A stretch of DNA of 28,738 bases from an uncultured Bdellovibrionales bacterium. Lineage in GTDB: Bacteria > Bdellovibrionota > Bdellovibrionia > Bdellovibrionales > JAMPXM01. Below the pieces are notes generated by a model. It had not been told where the DNA came from, made no database searches, and was given only the letters and a program-made list of their open reading frames with translations. The stretch lies in the NCBI GenBank assembly GCA_937927435.1, contig CALBDW010000165.1:1-28738 (forward strand), given 5' to 3'. The position numbers and the translations under genes were made by a program. Within the stretch, counting starts at the first letter, position 1. Each line of letters starts with the position of its first letter. Below are positions 1-7,048 of this stretch, piece after piece.

Positions 1-506
1 AAGATGTTGACGTCTCGGCGACGGATGTCCGCAAACGTTTACGGACGGGTAGAAGCGTCGATCGTCATATTACGATCCCGGTGGAAGAGTATATTCGCCA
101 GCATGGCCTTTACGGGCCCTTGGGACCGCGAATCGGCGATTACGAGGCGTTTACTAGATTCTGTGCCCAAGCGCTCTTTGCCAAGAAGGGCATCAATGTT
201 CGGGCTTTCGACTTGCGCGGAATCGAAGCGGTCAGCGAATTCACGCTCATCGCATCGGGTACGAGCACGCGCCATGCGTCCGCGCTCGCGGAGGCTGTGT
301 CCCGGGCGGTGAAGGATGAGTTCAATGTCTTACCCCAGAGTGTCGAGGGGATGAACGAAGGGCGCTGGGTGGTGTTGGATTACGGCTCCCTCATCGTCCA
401 TATCTTCTACGACTTCGTCCGTCAGGAGTACCGTCTCGAAGAACTCTGGAAAGAGGGCCTCGATATGGAAGTGCGCGAAGAAGCACCATCGACGGACGAG
501 GCGTAA
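1..506 (+). CDS. rsfS: NadD (C-terminal part) fused in frame to ribosomal silencing factor RsfS; 5' end outside the window
   Basis: Seen: one frame is open from base 3 to the TAA at 504-506. Its first 35 or so codons read like the C-terminus of nicotinate-nucleotide adenylyltransferase, with SATDVRKRL, then VEEYIRQHGLYG, the usual end of NadD. Instead of a stop it continues through about nine linker residues into a full RsfS (Iojap/DUF143) domain, with the ASGTSTRHASALAEAV segment and the C-terminal VVLDYGSLIVHIF and LEELW blocks. Known: NadD adenylylates nicotinate mononucleotide in NAD synthesis; RsfS binds L14 of the large ribosomal subunit and blocks subunit joining in starvation. The genes are commonly neighbours. 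Inference: this is a bifunctional protein, or RsfS is also made from an internal start such as the GTG at 81, which would leave a short N-terminus. It is followed after 7 bases by rlmH, its usual partner. The RsfS identity is firm; the fusion is very likely, but NadD's catalytic part is outside the window. Confidence 0.88.
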   Translation, partial: DVDVSATDVRKRLRTGRSVDRHITIPVEEYIRQHGLYGPLGPRIGDYEAFTRFCAQALFAKKGINVRAFDLRGIEAVSEFTLIASGTSTRHASALAEAVSRAVKDEFNVLPQSVEGMNEGRWVVLDYGSLIVHIFYDFVRQEYRLEELWKEGLDMEVREEAPSTDEA

Positions 507-513
507 AGGTTGG

Positions 514-990
514 ATGAAACTCGCATTTATTTTTGTCGGTCGCGGCGGTCGAAAAACTGAATGGCTCGAGGAGCTCTACGGGGAGTACGAGAAAAAGATC
601 GGCTATTTCCTTCCGGTTGAAATCGTCCGTCTCAAACCTTCCCGGCAAGGGCGCGAATCGTCCGACCAGAAGCTTCTGGAAGAAACGGCTGAAATCCTGA
701 AGGCGTTGAAAAAGGATGATGTCGTAATCGTTTGCGATGAGCGCGGAGAGGAGCTTTCTTCGCTTGCGTTCAGCCGAAAACTCGTGAGGGCGTTTGAGCG
801 CGGAAAACCGCGCGTTGTTATCGTTGTCGGCGGTGCCTTCGGCTTCGGCGACGAGGTCAGGCGTCGGGCCGATTGGGTTTGGTCGCTCTCGAAACTCACC
901 ATGAATCACCTCGTCGCCCAGGCCGTGGTACTTGAGCAAACTTATCGAGCGTTAACCATTTGGAAGAATCTCCCGTATCACAACGAGTGA
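514..990 (+). CDS. rlmH: 23S rRNA (pseudouridine-1915-N3)-methyltransferase RlmH
   Basis: The 158-residue product has the usual RlmH length. It shows the SPOUT-type SAM-binding core: VVIVCDERGEELSS near residues 71-84, a glycine-rich VVIVVGGAFGFGDEV knot segment near 101-115, and the characteristic C-terminus running from LVAQAVVLEQTYRAL to NLPYHNE. Known: RlmH is a homodimeric SPOUT methyltransferase that methylates pseudouridine 1915 in helix 69 of 23S rRNA on assembled 70S ribosomes. The ATG lies 7 bases after the rsfS stop with an AGG just upstream, so the two are probably co-transcribed; the nadD/rsfS/rlmH order is widespread. No key residue appears to be missing. Confidence 0.96.
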   Translation: MKLAFIFVGRGGRKTEWLEELYGEYEKKIGYFLPVEIVRLKPSRQGRESSDQKLLEETAEILKALKKDDVVIVCDERGEELSSLAFSRKLVRAFERGKPRVVIVVGGAFGFGDEVRRRADWVWSLSKLTMNHLVAQAVVLEQTYRALTIWKNLPYHNE

Positions 991-1020
991 GCGGACCGTC
1001 ATTTGCTCTTATCCGAAGGC

Positions 1021-1776
1021 ATGGGTTCAATCGGCATTTCAGAAGATCTCATGTCCGGATCCATTCCTTGGGTTCCGCATCCGGACGAACTCCATTTCCA
1101 ACGGCGTCGCTGTTTGGATCAATTCTTCCGTTGGCTTCGGGCGTGCGCCGTCTGTCGTACCATCCGACCGCCCATCGATTTGCTGTGCGGGCATTGTCGA
1201 GGGCGGCTCTTGGCGGTCGCGAATCGGGGCAACGAACTTCGCCGGGAAGGTTATCCGTTTCCCGTGTATTCGTTGTGGACGTGGGATAACGAGAATGACG
1301 CTTTGTTGAAGCCCGTGCTCCACTCCTTTAAAGGCGGATTCGCTTTCTCATTCGCAGCGCTTGCAGCTGAAGTACTTGTGAACGAGCGTTCGCCGAACTT
1401 GCTCAGGCGCCCTATTTTTCTTTTTCCCCGTTCCGCCCGGGTCGGCGCTCGGGAACATGCCTGGCTGCTGGCGCGGCTTTTCGCTTCGTTTTGGCCTGAT
1501 CGGGCGCTGATTTGCGGGCTGATCGCCAGCCAGCGCGAGGGCGGAGGCCAGAAAACGAAAACGCTGTTTGACCGCTCTCGACACCGTTTTATCCCCTTGG
1601 ATCGGGAAAAGATTTCATGGCTTAGCGATGAAGCCGTTACCTGGATTTTTGTCGACGACGTGATTACATCGGGGGCGACGGCTTTGGCGGCTTTTATGGC
1701 CGCGGGAGAGCCTCCTTCGTTTGAGGTTTGGACCTTGGCTTCAAGGCCCAAACTTGCAGGGAAATCGCGGCTTTGA
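1021..1776 (+). CDS. ComF-family phosphoribosyltransferase-like protein
   Basis: The product is about 251 residues from the ATG at 1021. It has an N-terminal four-cysteine module, C-x2-C-x10-C-x2-C (CAVC then CGHC), typical of the zinc-ribbon-like head of ComF proteins. Near the C-terminus is a PRPP-binding loop, FVDDVITSGATALAAF, which matches the type I phosphoribosyltransferase signature. Known: ComF/GntX proteins have a phosphoribosyltransferase fold. ComF takes part in DNA uptake in naturally competent bacteria, but its reaction is not settled. The start is uncertain: a TTG at 1003, ATG at 1021 and ATG at 1051 are all in frame, and 1051 has the best-placed purine-rich AGAAG upstream. The middle of the protein (residues about 60-140) is poorly conserved by eye. 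It sits 30 bases after rlmH and probably belongs to the same transcript. Confidence 0.82.
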   Translation: MGSIGISEDLMSGSIPWVPHPDELHFQRRRCLDQFFRWLRACAVCRTIRPPIDLLCGHCRGRLLAVANRGNELRREGYPFPVYSLWTWDNENDALLKPVLHSFKGGFAFSFAALAAEVLVNERSPNLLRRPIFLFPRSARVGAREHAWLLARLFASFWPDRALICGLIASQREGGGQKTKTLFDRSRHRFIPLDREKISWLSDEAVTWIFVDDVITSGATALAAFMAAGEPPSFEVWTLASRPKLAGKSRL

Positions 1777-1840
1777 TAAGGTGCGACTTCACTTAATCCG
1801 CGCCCGTATCGCAGGGCTGCCCAAGAAGTTTAAGGTGGCA

Positions 1841-2563
1841 ATGAATTATATTTTGAAGTCTTCGCTCCGGCTGGCGATCCTGTCTTGCCTGTTCATGTCG
1901 ATCGTTTCGCTCGCGTACTCCGCGGGCGCGACAGGCCAGAAAGATAAGGCGGTTCCGACATCTGCGCTTGCGCCCGCCGATCTCAAGCTTTTGTCGAAGC
2001 TCGACGAGACGTACAGGTCCCAGTCGATGTCGATGAAGGTCGCGCGGACAACCAAAGTTCCGGATTTGGGAATTGAAAGAACCACAAGTGGCACTCTTTT
2101 GGTTTCGAAGGGCCGCCTACGCATGGAACTTGACGGCGACCAAAAAAGCCTTTTGGTCATAAACAAAAAGAATTTGTGGGCTGTCACTTATCCGGACGCT
2201 GACTTCGGCGGAAGAGTGCAGGTGATTCGCGCCGACGTAAATTCGAAGACGGGGCGCTCTCAGAGCCTTCTGGTGCTTTTGAGTCAGGGCGGCTTCCAGA
2301 AGTTTTTTATCGCGTCCGGCGCCGAGAAGCAAAAGGACGGCGAGGTATTGTTCTTTTTGTCTCCGAAAGAAGATCAAGTTGATTTTAAAAGGGCCCAGAT
2401 CAAGGTTTCGGCCGATGGAACGAAGCTGACGTTCCTTAAGTACTGGGACGCCAAGGGAAATGAGGTGGAGATGGCCTTCAGCGACTTTAAGAAGGAAAGC
2501 TCCATCGATAGCAAGAAGTTTGAATACACTCCGCCGGCCGATGCCGACATCATTTCGTTGTGA
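1841..2563 (+). CDS. LolA-like outer-membrane lipoprotein carrier protein
   Basis: The 240-residue product has a basic, hydrophobic N-terminal signal of about 27 residues ending near AYSAG, so it should be periplasmic. The body has the LolA layout: a helical start (LKLLSKLDETYRSQSMSMKV), then beta-rich repeats including GTLLVSKGRLRMEL, LLVINKKNLWAVTYPD and a late FLSPKEDQVDF segment, with a final block on change in charge and contour. Known: LolA accepts lipoproteins from LolCDE and carries them to the outer membrane. The ATG at 1841 is preceded by AAGGTGG, a good ribosome-binding site. An upstream in-frame start at 1721 would overlap comF by 56 bases and put a non-secretory extension before the signal, so it was rejected. 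The family call rests on length, signal and strand pattern, so LolA-like is safer than a firm LolA name. Confidence 0.75.
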   Translation: MNYILKSSLRLAILSCLFMSIVSLAYSAGATGQKDKAVPTSALAPADLKLLSKLDETYRSQSMSMKVARTTKVPDLGIERTTSGTLLVSKGRLRMELDGDQKSLLVINKKNLWAVTYPDADFGGRVQVIRADVNSKTGRSQSLLVLLSQGGFQKFFIASGAEKQKDGEVLFFLSPKEDQVDFKRAQIKVSADGTKLTFLKYWDAKGNEVEMAFSDFKKESSIDSKKFEYTPPADADIISL

Positions 2564-2581
2564 GTTGAACGGAGAGCGGTC

Positions 2582-3067
2582 ATGCCGTCATTTGATATCG
2601 TTTCCCAGATCAACATCCACGAGGTCGATAACGCCATCAACCAGGCGCGAAAGGAGATCGGAAACCGCTACGACCTCCGCGGGCACAATTGCGAGATCAT
2701 TTGGGAGAAAGACACGATCACCCTGAAGGCGAATGACGAGATGAAGATCAACGCCGTTCGCGACATTCTTCAGTCCAAACTGCATAAAAGGGGCGTGGAC
2801 ATCTCAGCCGTGAAATTTGAGAAGCCTGAGCCGATCGGCGGGATGATGCTTAAACAGGTCGGCAAGATCATTCAGGGAATAGATCGGGAGAAGGCGAAGG
2901 AAATTATAAAGAGCATTAAAGACTCCAAGCTGAAAGTTCAGGCGCAGATAATGGACGATCAGATTCGGGTGACGTCGAAGAGCATCGATGAACTCCAAAG
3001 CACGATTGCCCATTGCCGCAGGCAGAATTTCGGCTTGCCCCTTCAATTCACCAACATGCGGTCATAA
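2582..3067 (+). CDS. yajQ: YajQ family nucleotide-binding protein
   Basis: The 161-residue product is the standard YajQ length and begins with the family start MPSFDIVSQINIHEVDNAIN. It keeps the NRYDLRG stretch, the QVGKIIQGIDREKAKEI block in the second ferredoxin-like half, and the C-terminal FGLPLQFTNMR. Known: YajQ (DUF520) proteins have two ferredoxin-like domains, bind nucleotides, and in some Gram-negative bacteria bind cyclic-di-GMP and act with a LysR-type regulator. The ATG follows GGAGAGCGGTC, a usable ribosome-binding site, 18 bases after the LolA-like gene. The stop is 2 bases before the rimO start, so the two are probably translated together. There are no unusual residues. Confidence 0.95.
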   Translation: MPSFDIVSQINIHEVDNAINQARKEIGNRYDLRGHNCEIIWEKDTITLKANDEMKINAVRDILQSKLHKRGVDISAVKFEKPEPIGGMMLKQVGKIIQGIDREKAKEIIKSIKDSKLKVQAQIMDDQIRVTSKSIDELQSTIAHCRRQNFGLPLQFTNMRS

Positions 3068-3069
3068 CC

Positions 3070-4506
3070 ATGCAAGAAAACAAGCACGGCTCAAGAAACG
3101 AATTCCCGATTATTTCGACGACCCAGGCGATCGCCCACGCGCGTTCAGCGGCCGGCAAAAAGGTTCATTTTATTAGTCTCGGCTGCCCGAAAAACCTGGT
3201 CGATAGTGAGATCATGTTGGGCCACCTCCTGAAAGAGGGTTACGCCGTGACCGAGGATTCCACCGAAGCCGACACGGTCATTGTGAACACGTGCGGCTTT
3301 ATTGAGGACGCCAAACGGGAATCGATCTCGAAAATCCTCGAAATGGCCGAGCTAAAAAAGACCGGAAAGTTGAAGCAGCTCGTGGTGGCCGGCTGTTTGA
3401 CTCAAAGATACAAAGACGAGCTCGTTGAGGGGTTGCCTGAAGCGGATCTGTTTGTCGGCTCGGGCGAGTTCCAGAATATCGCGCAGATCCTGAAGGATCA
3501 CGAGGCCGGCGATCCCAATAAGCGGTTCTTCAATCTGCCGACCTACCTACAAGAAGAAGATACGCCGCGGGTGAATTCGCAGCCCGGTTACCGTGCTTAC
3601 CTTAAGATTTCAGAAGGGTGTTTAAAGCGCTGCGCGTTTTGCGCGATTCCGAAGATTCGCGGGAACCTCCAATCTCGGCGCTTGAGCGCGATTGTGAACG
3701 AAGCCAAGCTGTTGGTGGCCGGGGGCGTCCGGGAAATCAATATCGTCTCACACGATTTCACGGATTACGGTTGGGATCTGCGTCGCAAAGATCCCAATGC
3801 CATTGAAACGCCGACCCGCCTGCTTGAAGCCCTGGCGGACATCAAGGGGTTGGATTGGATTCGGGTCCTTTATCTCTATCCGGACGGGATCACCGACGAA
3901 ATGATCCAGCTGATCAAGACCCGTCCGAACCTGGTTAAATACTTCGATATGCCGCTTCAGCACATCAACAACAATGTCCTGAAGCGGATGAACCGTCACA
4001 TGACCCGGGAGGAGATCGTCGAACGGCTCGAAAAGATCCGCTCTGAAATCCCCGACGCCGTCATCCGCACGCAATTCATCGTCGGATTCCCCGGCGAAAC
4101 GGAGGAAGAGTTCCAAGAACTTCTTGAGTTCGTCAAAGAACAGCGTTTTGACCGTGTTGGTTGCTTCAAGTACTCGCCGGAGGAGAATACGCCCGGCGGC
4201 CGCATGCCCGATCAAATCGACGAAGAGACGAAACAGCGCCGTCATGACCGATTGATGGAGCTGCAGATGGAAATCAGCCGCGAGAAGCATCGTGCTTTCA
4301 TCGGCAAAGTCGTTTCGGTTCTTGTCGAGGGATACAGCGAGGAAACCGATCTTCTTCTGCAAGGCCGTATGGCGCAACAGGCGCCCGACATCGACGGCGT
4401 GGTTCTGATCAATGACGGGCACGCGGAAGTCGGAGAGATCGTTCCGGTTCTTATCACCGACAGCATGGATTACGATCTCATCGGCGAAATCGTGGAAACG
4501 GAATGA
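3070..4506 (+). CDS. rimO: Ribosomal protein S12 methylthiotransferase RimO
   Basis: From the ATG at 3070 the product is 478 residues, slightly long because of about 29 extra N-terminal residues. The UPF0004 domain begins at VHFISLGCPKNLVDSE, with further cluster cysteines in NTCGFIEDAKRES and AGCLTQRY. The radical-SAM motif C-x3-C-x2-C is at Cys184, Cys188 and Cys191. A TRAM-type RNA/protein-binding domain fills the last 65 or so residues. Known: RimO uses two [4Fe-4S] clusters and SAM to add a methylthio group to Asp89 of S12. The LGCPKN form and the S12-type C-terminus favour RimO over MiaB. Starts further upstream lie inside yajQ. The start is only 2 bases after the yajQ stop, with no strong ribosome-binding site of its own. 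It is the last gene of the left plus-strand series. Confidence 0.93.
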   Translation: MQENKHGSRNEFPIISTTQAIAHARSAAGKKVHFISLGCPKNLVDSEIMLGHLLKEGYAVTEDSTEADTVIVNTCGFIEDAKRESISKILEMAELKKTGKLKQLVVAGCLTQRYKDELVEGLPEADLFVGSGEFQNIAQILKDHEAGDPNKRFFNLPTYLQEEDTPRVNSQPGYRAYLKISEGCLKRCAFCAIPKIRGNLQSRRLSAIVNEAKLLVAGGVREINIVSHDFTDYGWDLRRKDPNAIETPTRLLEALADIKGLDWIRVLYLYPDGITDEMIQLIKTRPNLVKYFDMPLQHINNNVLKRMNRHMTREEIVERLEKIRSEIPDAVIRTQFIVGFPGETEEEFQELLEFVKEQRFDRVGCFKYSPEENTPGGRMPDQIDEETKQRRHDRLMELQMEISREKHRAFIGKVVSVLVEGYSEETDLLLQGRMAQQAPDIDGVVLINDGHAEVGEIVPVLITDSMDYDLIGEIVETE

Positions 4507-4582
4507 GCGGTCCATTGACAACATCTTTGGGGGAGGGCTAATCATTTAGCGTTGGCCTAAACTCAACTTGTCGGTGGCAGCT

Positions 4583-4663
4583 ATGATGGTCGCGAATCCG
4601 GTGTTCTTTTTGTTCCTTGGTTCCGTAGTTCTTTTTTTCATCATCAATGTTTTGAAGCCTTGA
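4583..4663 (+). CDS. Possible 26-residue single-span membrane peptide
   Basis: An ATG-ATG start at 4583/4586 opens 26 codons ending in TGA at 4661-4663. The peptide is almost entirely one hydrophobic segment, VFFLFLGSVVLFFIINVL, flanked by an N-terminal MMVANP and a C-terminal lysine-proline. GGTGG lies about 5 bases upstream as a weak ribosome-binding site. Inference: it has the shape of bacterial small membrane proteins. Against this, the DNA is T-rich (several TTT and TTC codons), and such a tract encodes a hydrophobic peptide by chance. It is reported as a candidate only. Confidence 0.25.
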   Translation: MMVANPVFFLFLGSVVLFFIINVLKP

Positions 4664-4736
4664 AACAAATCCCCGGGCGGGGTGGTCAAAAAGCCCCATT
4701 TCTGACGTAAACCTGTTTTAATGATCGCCACCGGTG

Positions 4737-4751
4737 GCTCCGCGCCGGAGC
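4737..4751 (+). terminator. Short GC hairpin, weak terminator candidate
   Basis: GCTCCG and CGGAGC form a perfect 6-base stem around the loop CGC and are followed by GCG and only three T residues (4755-4757). It could end the rimO transcript, but the T-tract is too short for a confident intrinsic terminator. It lies 230 bases after the rimO stop, so it could equally be part of the leader of the next operon. Confidence 0.25.
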
Positions 4752-4803
4752 GCGTTTAAAAAGTCTCCCATAAATCCTCTCCTGAATTGCCTTTTAAAAT
4801 CCA

Positions 4804-4817
4804 CGTTGGTACCAACG
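4804..4817. promoter_or_regulatory. 14-base perfect palindrome, possible operator
   Basis: CGTTGGTACCAACG is identical to its reverse complement over all 14 bases. It ends 44 bases before the ATG of the first gene of the TPR/barrel/lipoprotein set. The position suits an operator overlapping or just downstream of a promoter. TTGCCT (4786-4791) and TACCAA, spaced 17 bases apart, would be a poor promoter that overlaps the palindrome. No regulator is identified, and its role is inferred from symmetry and position only. Confidence 0.35.
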
Positions 4818-4861
4818 CTCGACAGTCTTGTTATCCGGTTACTGTTTAGGAGGGGTGAGGG

Positions 4862-5749
4862 ATGAAGGTTCTTTCGCGTTTCCCGGTTTTGGCGCTTGCG
4901 TTCTGCGCGTCGATCGCTCTAGCTGAGCCGTCCAAGTATGCTGAAGAAGCGAAGGTTTTGTTCAACCAGCGTGATTTCACTGAGGCGGGAATCCGTCGGG
5001 CGAAAGAAGCAGCCGACCTCTATGAAAAAGCAGCGATCGAAGCCATTGATGCAAAAGAAAAGGCGCAGTATTGGGCGGCTCGTGCCGAAGCGCTTTATTT
5101 CGTGGGCTCCGCTGTTGCTGACGACAAACAAAAGGTGGCCGCTCACGACGCCGGAGTGAAGGCCGCGGATCAGGCCGTGAAGTTACTGGGTATCGCAGAC
5201 ATTACGAAGATTTCGAACGACGATATTAAGAAGCTGAACGTAAGCCTGGCGGAAGAACAACGGAAGGAGCTGGCTGAGGCTATTTACCAGCGCGGGGCGA
5301 ACCTCGGCGCTTGGGGCCAGGCTTACGGCGTGCTGCAAAGCCTGAGCAAGTGGCCGGAACTTCGCCGGAACATGGAAATCATCGAGCTGATAGGTTTCGT
5401 GGAAATCCGGGACTATGGGGCGTACCGCATTCTCGGGCGCGGCTACTTCAAAATCCCGGCTCTCATGGGTGGCGATATGGCGAAAGCCGAACGCTATCTC
5501 TCTACGGCGTTTTCAAAAACCAAAGCGAAGGGCTATTCAATCAGCCGACATCCTTATAACAACATCTTCTATGCCGAGCTTCTCTATCAGAAAGGTGACG
5601 AGGATAAGGCCATCCGAATTCTCGAAGAACTTATCGACGTGAATTACGAGGATCTTCTGAAGGCCGAGCCCGGGAAAATGGATCCCAATGGTGCAGTGGA
5701 GTTCGAAGAGGCTCAGCGCACCGCTCGTGAGTTGTTGAACAGCTGGTGA
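4862..5749 (+). CDS. Secreted TPR protein, TatT-like (TRAP-associated periplasmic family); function unknown
   Basis: The 295-residue product starts with a signal peptide of about 21 residues ending ASIALA, so it should be periplasmic. The rest is all helical TPR-like repeats: YAEEAKVLFNQRDFTEAG, KAQYWAARAEALYFVG, and a later ILGRGYFKIPALMGGDMAKAERYLSTAF repeat. That GGD-type repeat and the DPNGAVEFEEAQRTARELL ending resemble the TatT/TPAT family, which is known from TRAP transporter loci. No TRAP transporter genes are present here. Instead the gene is followed closely by an outer-membrane barrel and a lipoprotein on the same strand. The start is firm: AGGAGGGG lies 6 bases upstream. Inference: a periplasmic scaffold or ligand-handling partner of the barrel. 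The exact family is uncertain; secretion and TPR content are well supported. Confidence 0.78.
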   Translation: MKVLSRFPVLALAFCASIALAEPSKYAEEAKVLFNQRDFTEAGIRRAKEAADLYEKAAIEAIDAKEKAQYWAARAEALYFVGSAVADDKQKVAAHDAGVKAADQAVKLLGIADITKISNDDIKKLNVSLAEEQRKELAEAIYQRGANLGAWGQAYGVLQSLSKWPELRRNMEIIELIGFVEIRDYGAYRILGRGYFKIPALMGGDMAKAERYLSTAFSKTKAKGYSISRHPYNNIFYAELLYQKGDEDKAIRILEELIDVNYEDLLKAEPGKMDPNGAVEFEEAQRTARELLNSW

Positions 5750-5774
5750 TTTTGTCTGTTTGACGAGGTGACGG

Positions 5775-7037
5775 ATGAAAGCATTTCGGACACTACTGAA
5801 GGCGGCGCTCCCGGTCGTGATCGGTTGGGCCGCGGCTCCCGCGAACGCCGCTGGCTTGGTGGCTCCTTTCAGCCTCGAGTCCACGGCGGTATTGCCGAAA
5901 GGCATCCGGAATTTCCGCATTTCGGGGTTTACCGCGCATGCCACGGACAAGTTCGAGGCGAACGGCGCCATTGTTCCACTGGCTCATGACTTTAACCGAC
6001 CGGTCACGTGGAATGATTTGATCGACTCAAGATCGGATGAGAGGGAGCGGGGCTTCCTGCGCGGCGGTTTGAAGTCGCAGGGACTTGATTTGAATGATGC
6101 GGTCGGTGATTCCCACGGGCTTGTAAACGCTCGCGTCACCTCGACTGTTCCTGTCTTCGCATATGGAATCACGGACAGGATTACCTTGGGCGTCGGAGTG
6201 CCGATCATCTACTCGCGCACCCACGTCGCAACGGGTTGGTCGGTTTCGCAAAAGGGGCAAGCGCAGTTTGACGCTTTGAAAATGAGCGGAAACGGCGGAT
6301 TGCTCGAGTCCTACGCGAAGGATCTTTACAACGTTGTCGAAACGAAAATCGCCACATACGGATACAAACCCCTTCGAGGCGAAGAACAGACCGAGATGGG
6401 TGACTTGACGGTTGCGTTGAAAATCCTCGCATACAAAGACGACCGGTTCGCGTTCGCCGTTTCTCCGAAGGTCGTCATTCCGACCGGGCGCGAGCCGGAT
6501 TTGGATAAAGTCGTGGATTTGGCGCCTGGTAGCGGTGTTTGGCAGACAGGTCTGACGGGTGTTTTGGAATTTGATTCCACCAACAAACTCTCATTCGTGG
6601 GCTCCGCCGGGTACACCTATCAGTGGGCAAGCGAGCGGGCGTATCGCATCCCTGTCAAGAGTGATGAGTCGATTTCGCCCGACATCGACTGGAACGTGAA
6701 CCGAAAACTCGGCGACATCATGTCCGTTAGTGCCGGGACGAAATACCGTTTCACGGAAACGCTCACGGGCAGCCTCGGTTATACGCTCGCGTACAAGGAT
6801 GAAGACAGCTATAAGGGTGGCCGCTATTCGGCGCATCGATATCGTTATCTCGAGGAGGACACCTGGCAGAACATGCAGTCGGTTCTGGGCTCGCTCTCGC
6901 TTTCGACGATCCCGCTTTATCGGGCGGGGAAGTTCCCGGTTCCCGGGGACATCTCGTTCGCGCTCTCGAGCATGATCGACGGACGTAACGTGACTAAGAC
7001 AACTATGGCAGTGTTCGAATTGGCCGCTTATTTCTGA
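5775..7037 (+). CDS. Outer-membrane beta-barrel protein, distant resemblance to Phenol_MetA_deg-type barrels
   Basis: The 420-residue product has a signal peptide ending near APANAAG (about residue 25). The mature part alternates polar and hydrophobic residues as in amphipathic beta strands, for example ITDRITLGVGVPIIYS, FAFAVSPKVVIPTG, KLSFVGSAGYTYQW and ETLTGSLGYTLAYKDED. It ends in VFELAAYF; a terminal phenylalanine after a beta strand is the usual signal for the BAM machinery. The opening ESTAVLPKGIRNFRIS and the GDLTVALK-x-PTG order recall the MetA/phenol-degradation barrel family, a group of mostly uncharacterised outer-membrane proteins. It follows the TPR gene by 25 bases and precedes the lipoprotein by 11, so co-transcription is likely. 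GAGGTGACGG precedes the ATG. The substrate is unknown, and I would not infer phenol metabolism. Confidence 0.8.
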   Translation: MKAFRTLLKAALPVVIGWAAAPANAAGLVAPFSLESTAVLPKGIRNFRISGFTAHATDKFEANGAIVPLAHDFNRPVTWNDLIDSRSDERERGFLRGGLKSQGLDLNDAVGDSHGLVNARVTSTVPVFAYGITDRITLGVGVPIIYSRTHVATGWSVSQKGQAQFDALKMSGNGGLLESYAKDLYNVVETKIATYGYKPLRGEEQTEMGDLTVALKILAYKDDRFAFAVSPKVVIPTGREPDLDKVVDLAPGSGVWQTGLTGVLEFDSTNKLSFVGSAGYTYQWASERAYRIPVKSDESISPDIDWNVNRKLGDIMSVSAGTKYRFTETLTGSLGYTLAYKDEDSYKGGRYSAHRYRYLEEDTWQNMQSVLGSLSLSTIPLYRAGKFPVPGDISFALSSMIDGRNVTKTTMAVFELAAYF

Positions 7038-7048
7038 GGGGATAGGAA

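Larger units (their letters stand above)
4507..4861. other. Intergenic region of 355 bases between rimO and the TPR/barrel/lipoprotein genes
   Basis: This is the longest non-coding stretch in the window. It holds a 26-codon open frame (4583-4663), a 10-base palindrome CCACCGGTGG (4728-4737), an overlapping 6-base stem hairpin (4737-4751), a 14-base perfect palindrome (4804-4817), and a strong ribosome-binding site AGGAGGGG (4848-4855) for the next gene. It is more AT-rich than the flanking genes. I see no tRNA, no classical riboswitch and no convincing long-stem terminator. A minus-strand frame at 4546-4731 has no family features and is taken to be spurious. Confidence 0.6.

Noticed and set aside
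1721..1840. 40-residue N-terminal extension of the LolA-like gene
   Set aside because: It overlaps comF and would bury the signal peptide; the ATG at 1841 has a good ribosome-binding site and begins directly with the signal.
3748..4545. 265-codon minus-strand frame opposite rimO
   Set aside because: It is a shadow of rimO; no motif, and its composition fits complementary reading of the conserved gene.
4664..4690. CCCC/GGGG hairpin near ATCCCCGGGCGGGG as a rimO terminator
   Set aside because: The stem is only four pairs and no T-tract follows on the plus strand; too weak to list.
4546..4731. 61-codon minus-strand frame in the rimO downstream gap
   Set aside because: It has no motif, signal or convincing ribosome-binding site, and a short open frame is expected by chance here.
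5775..7037. Assigning the barrel protein to phenol degradation
   Set aside because: The resemblance is only to a broad barrel family name; no aromatic-degradation gene is near.
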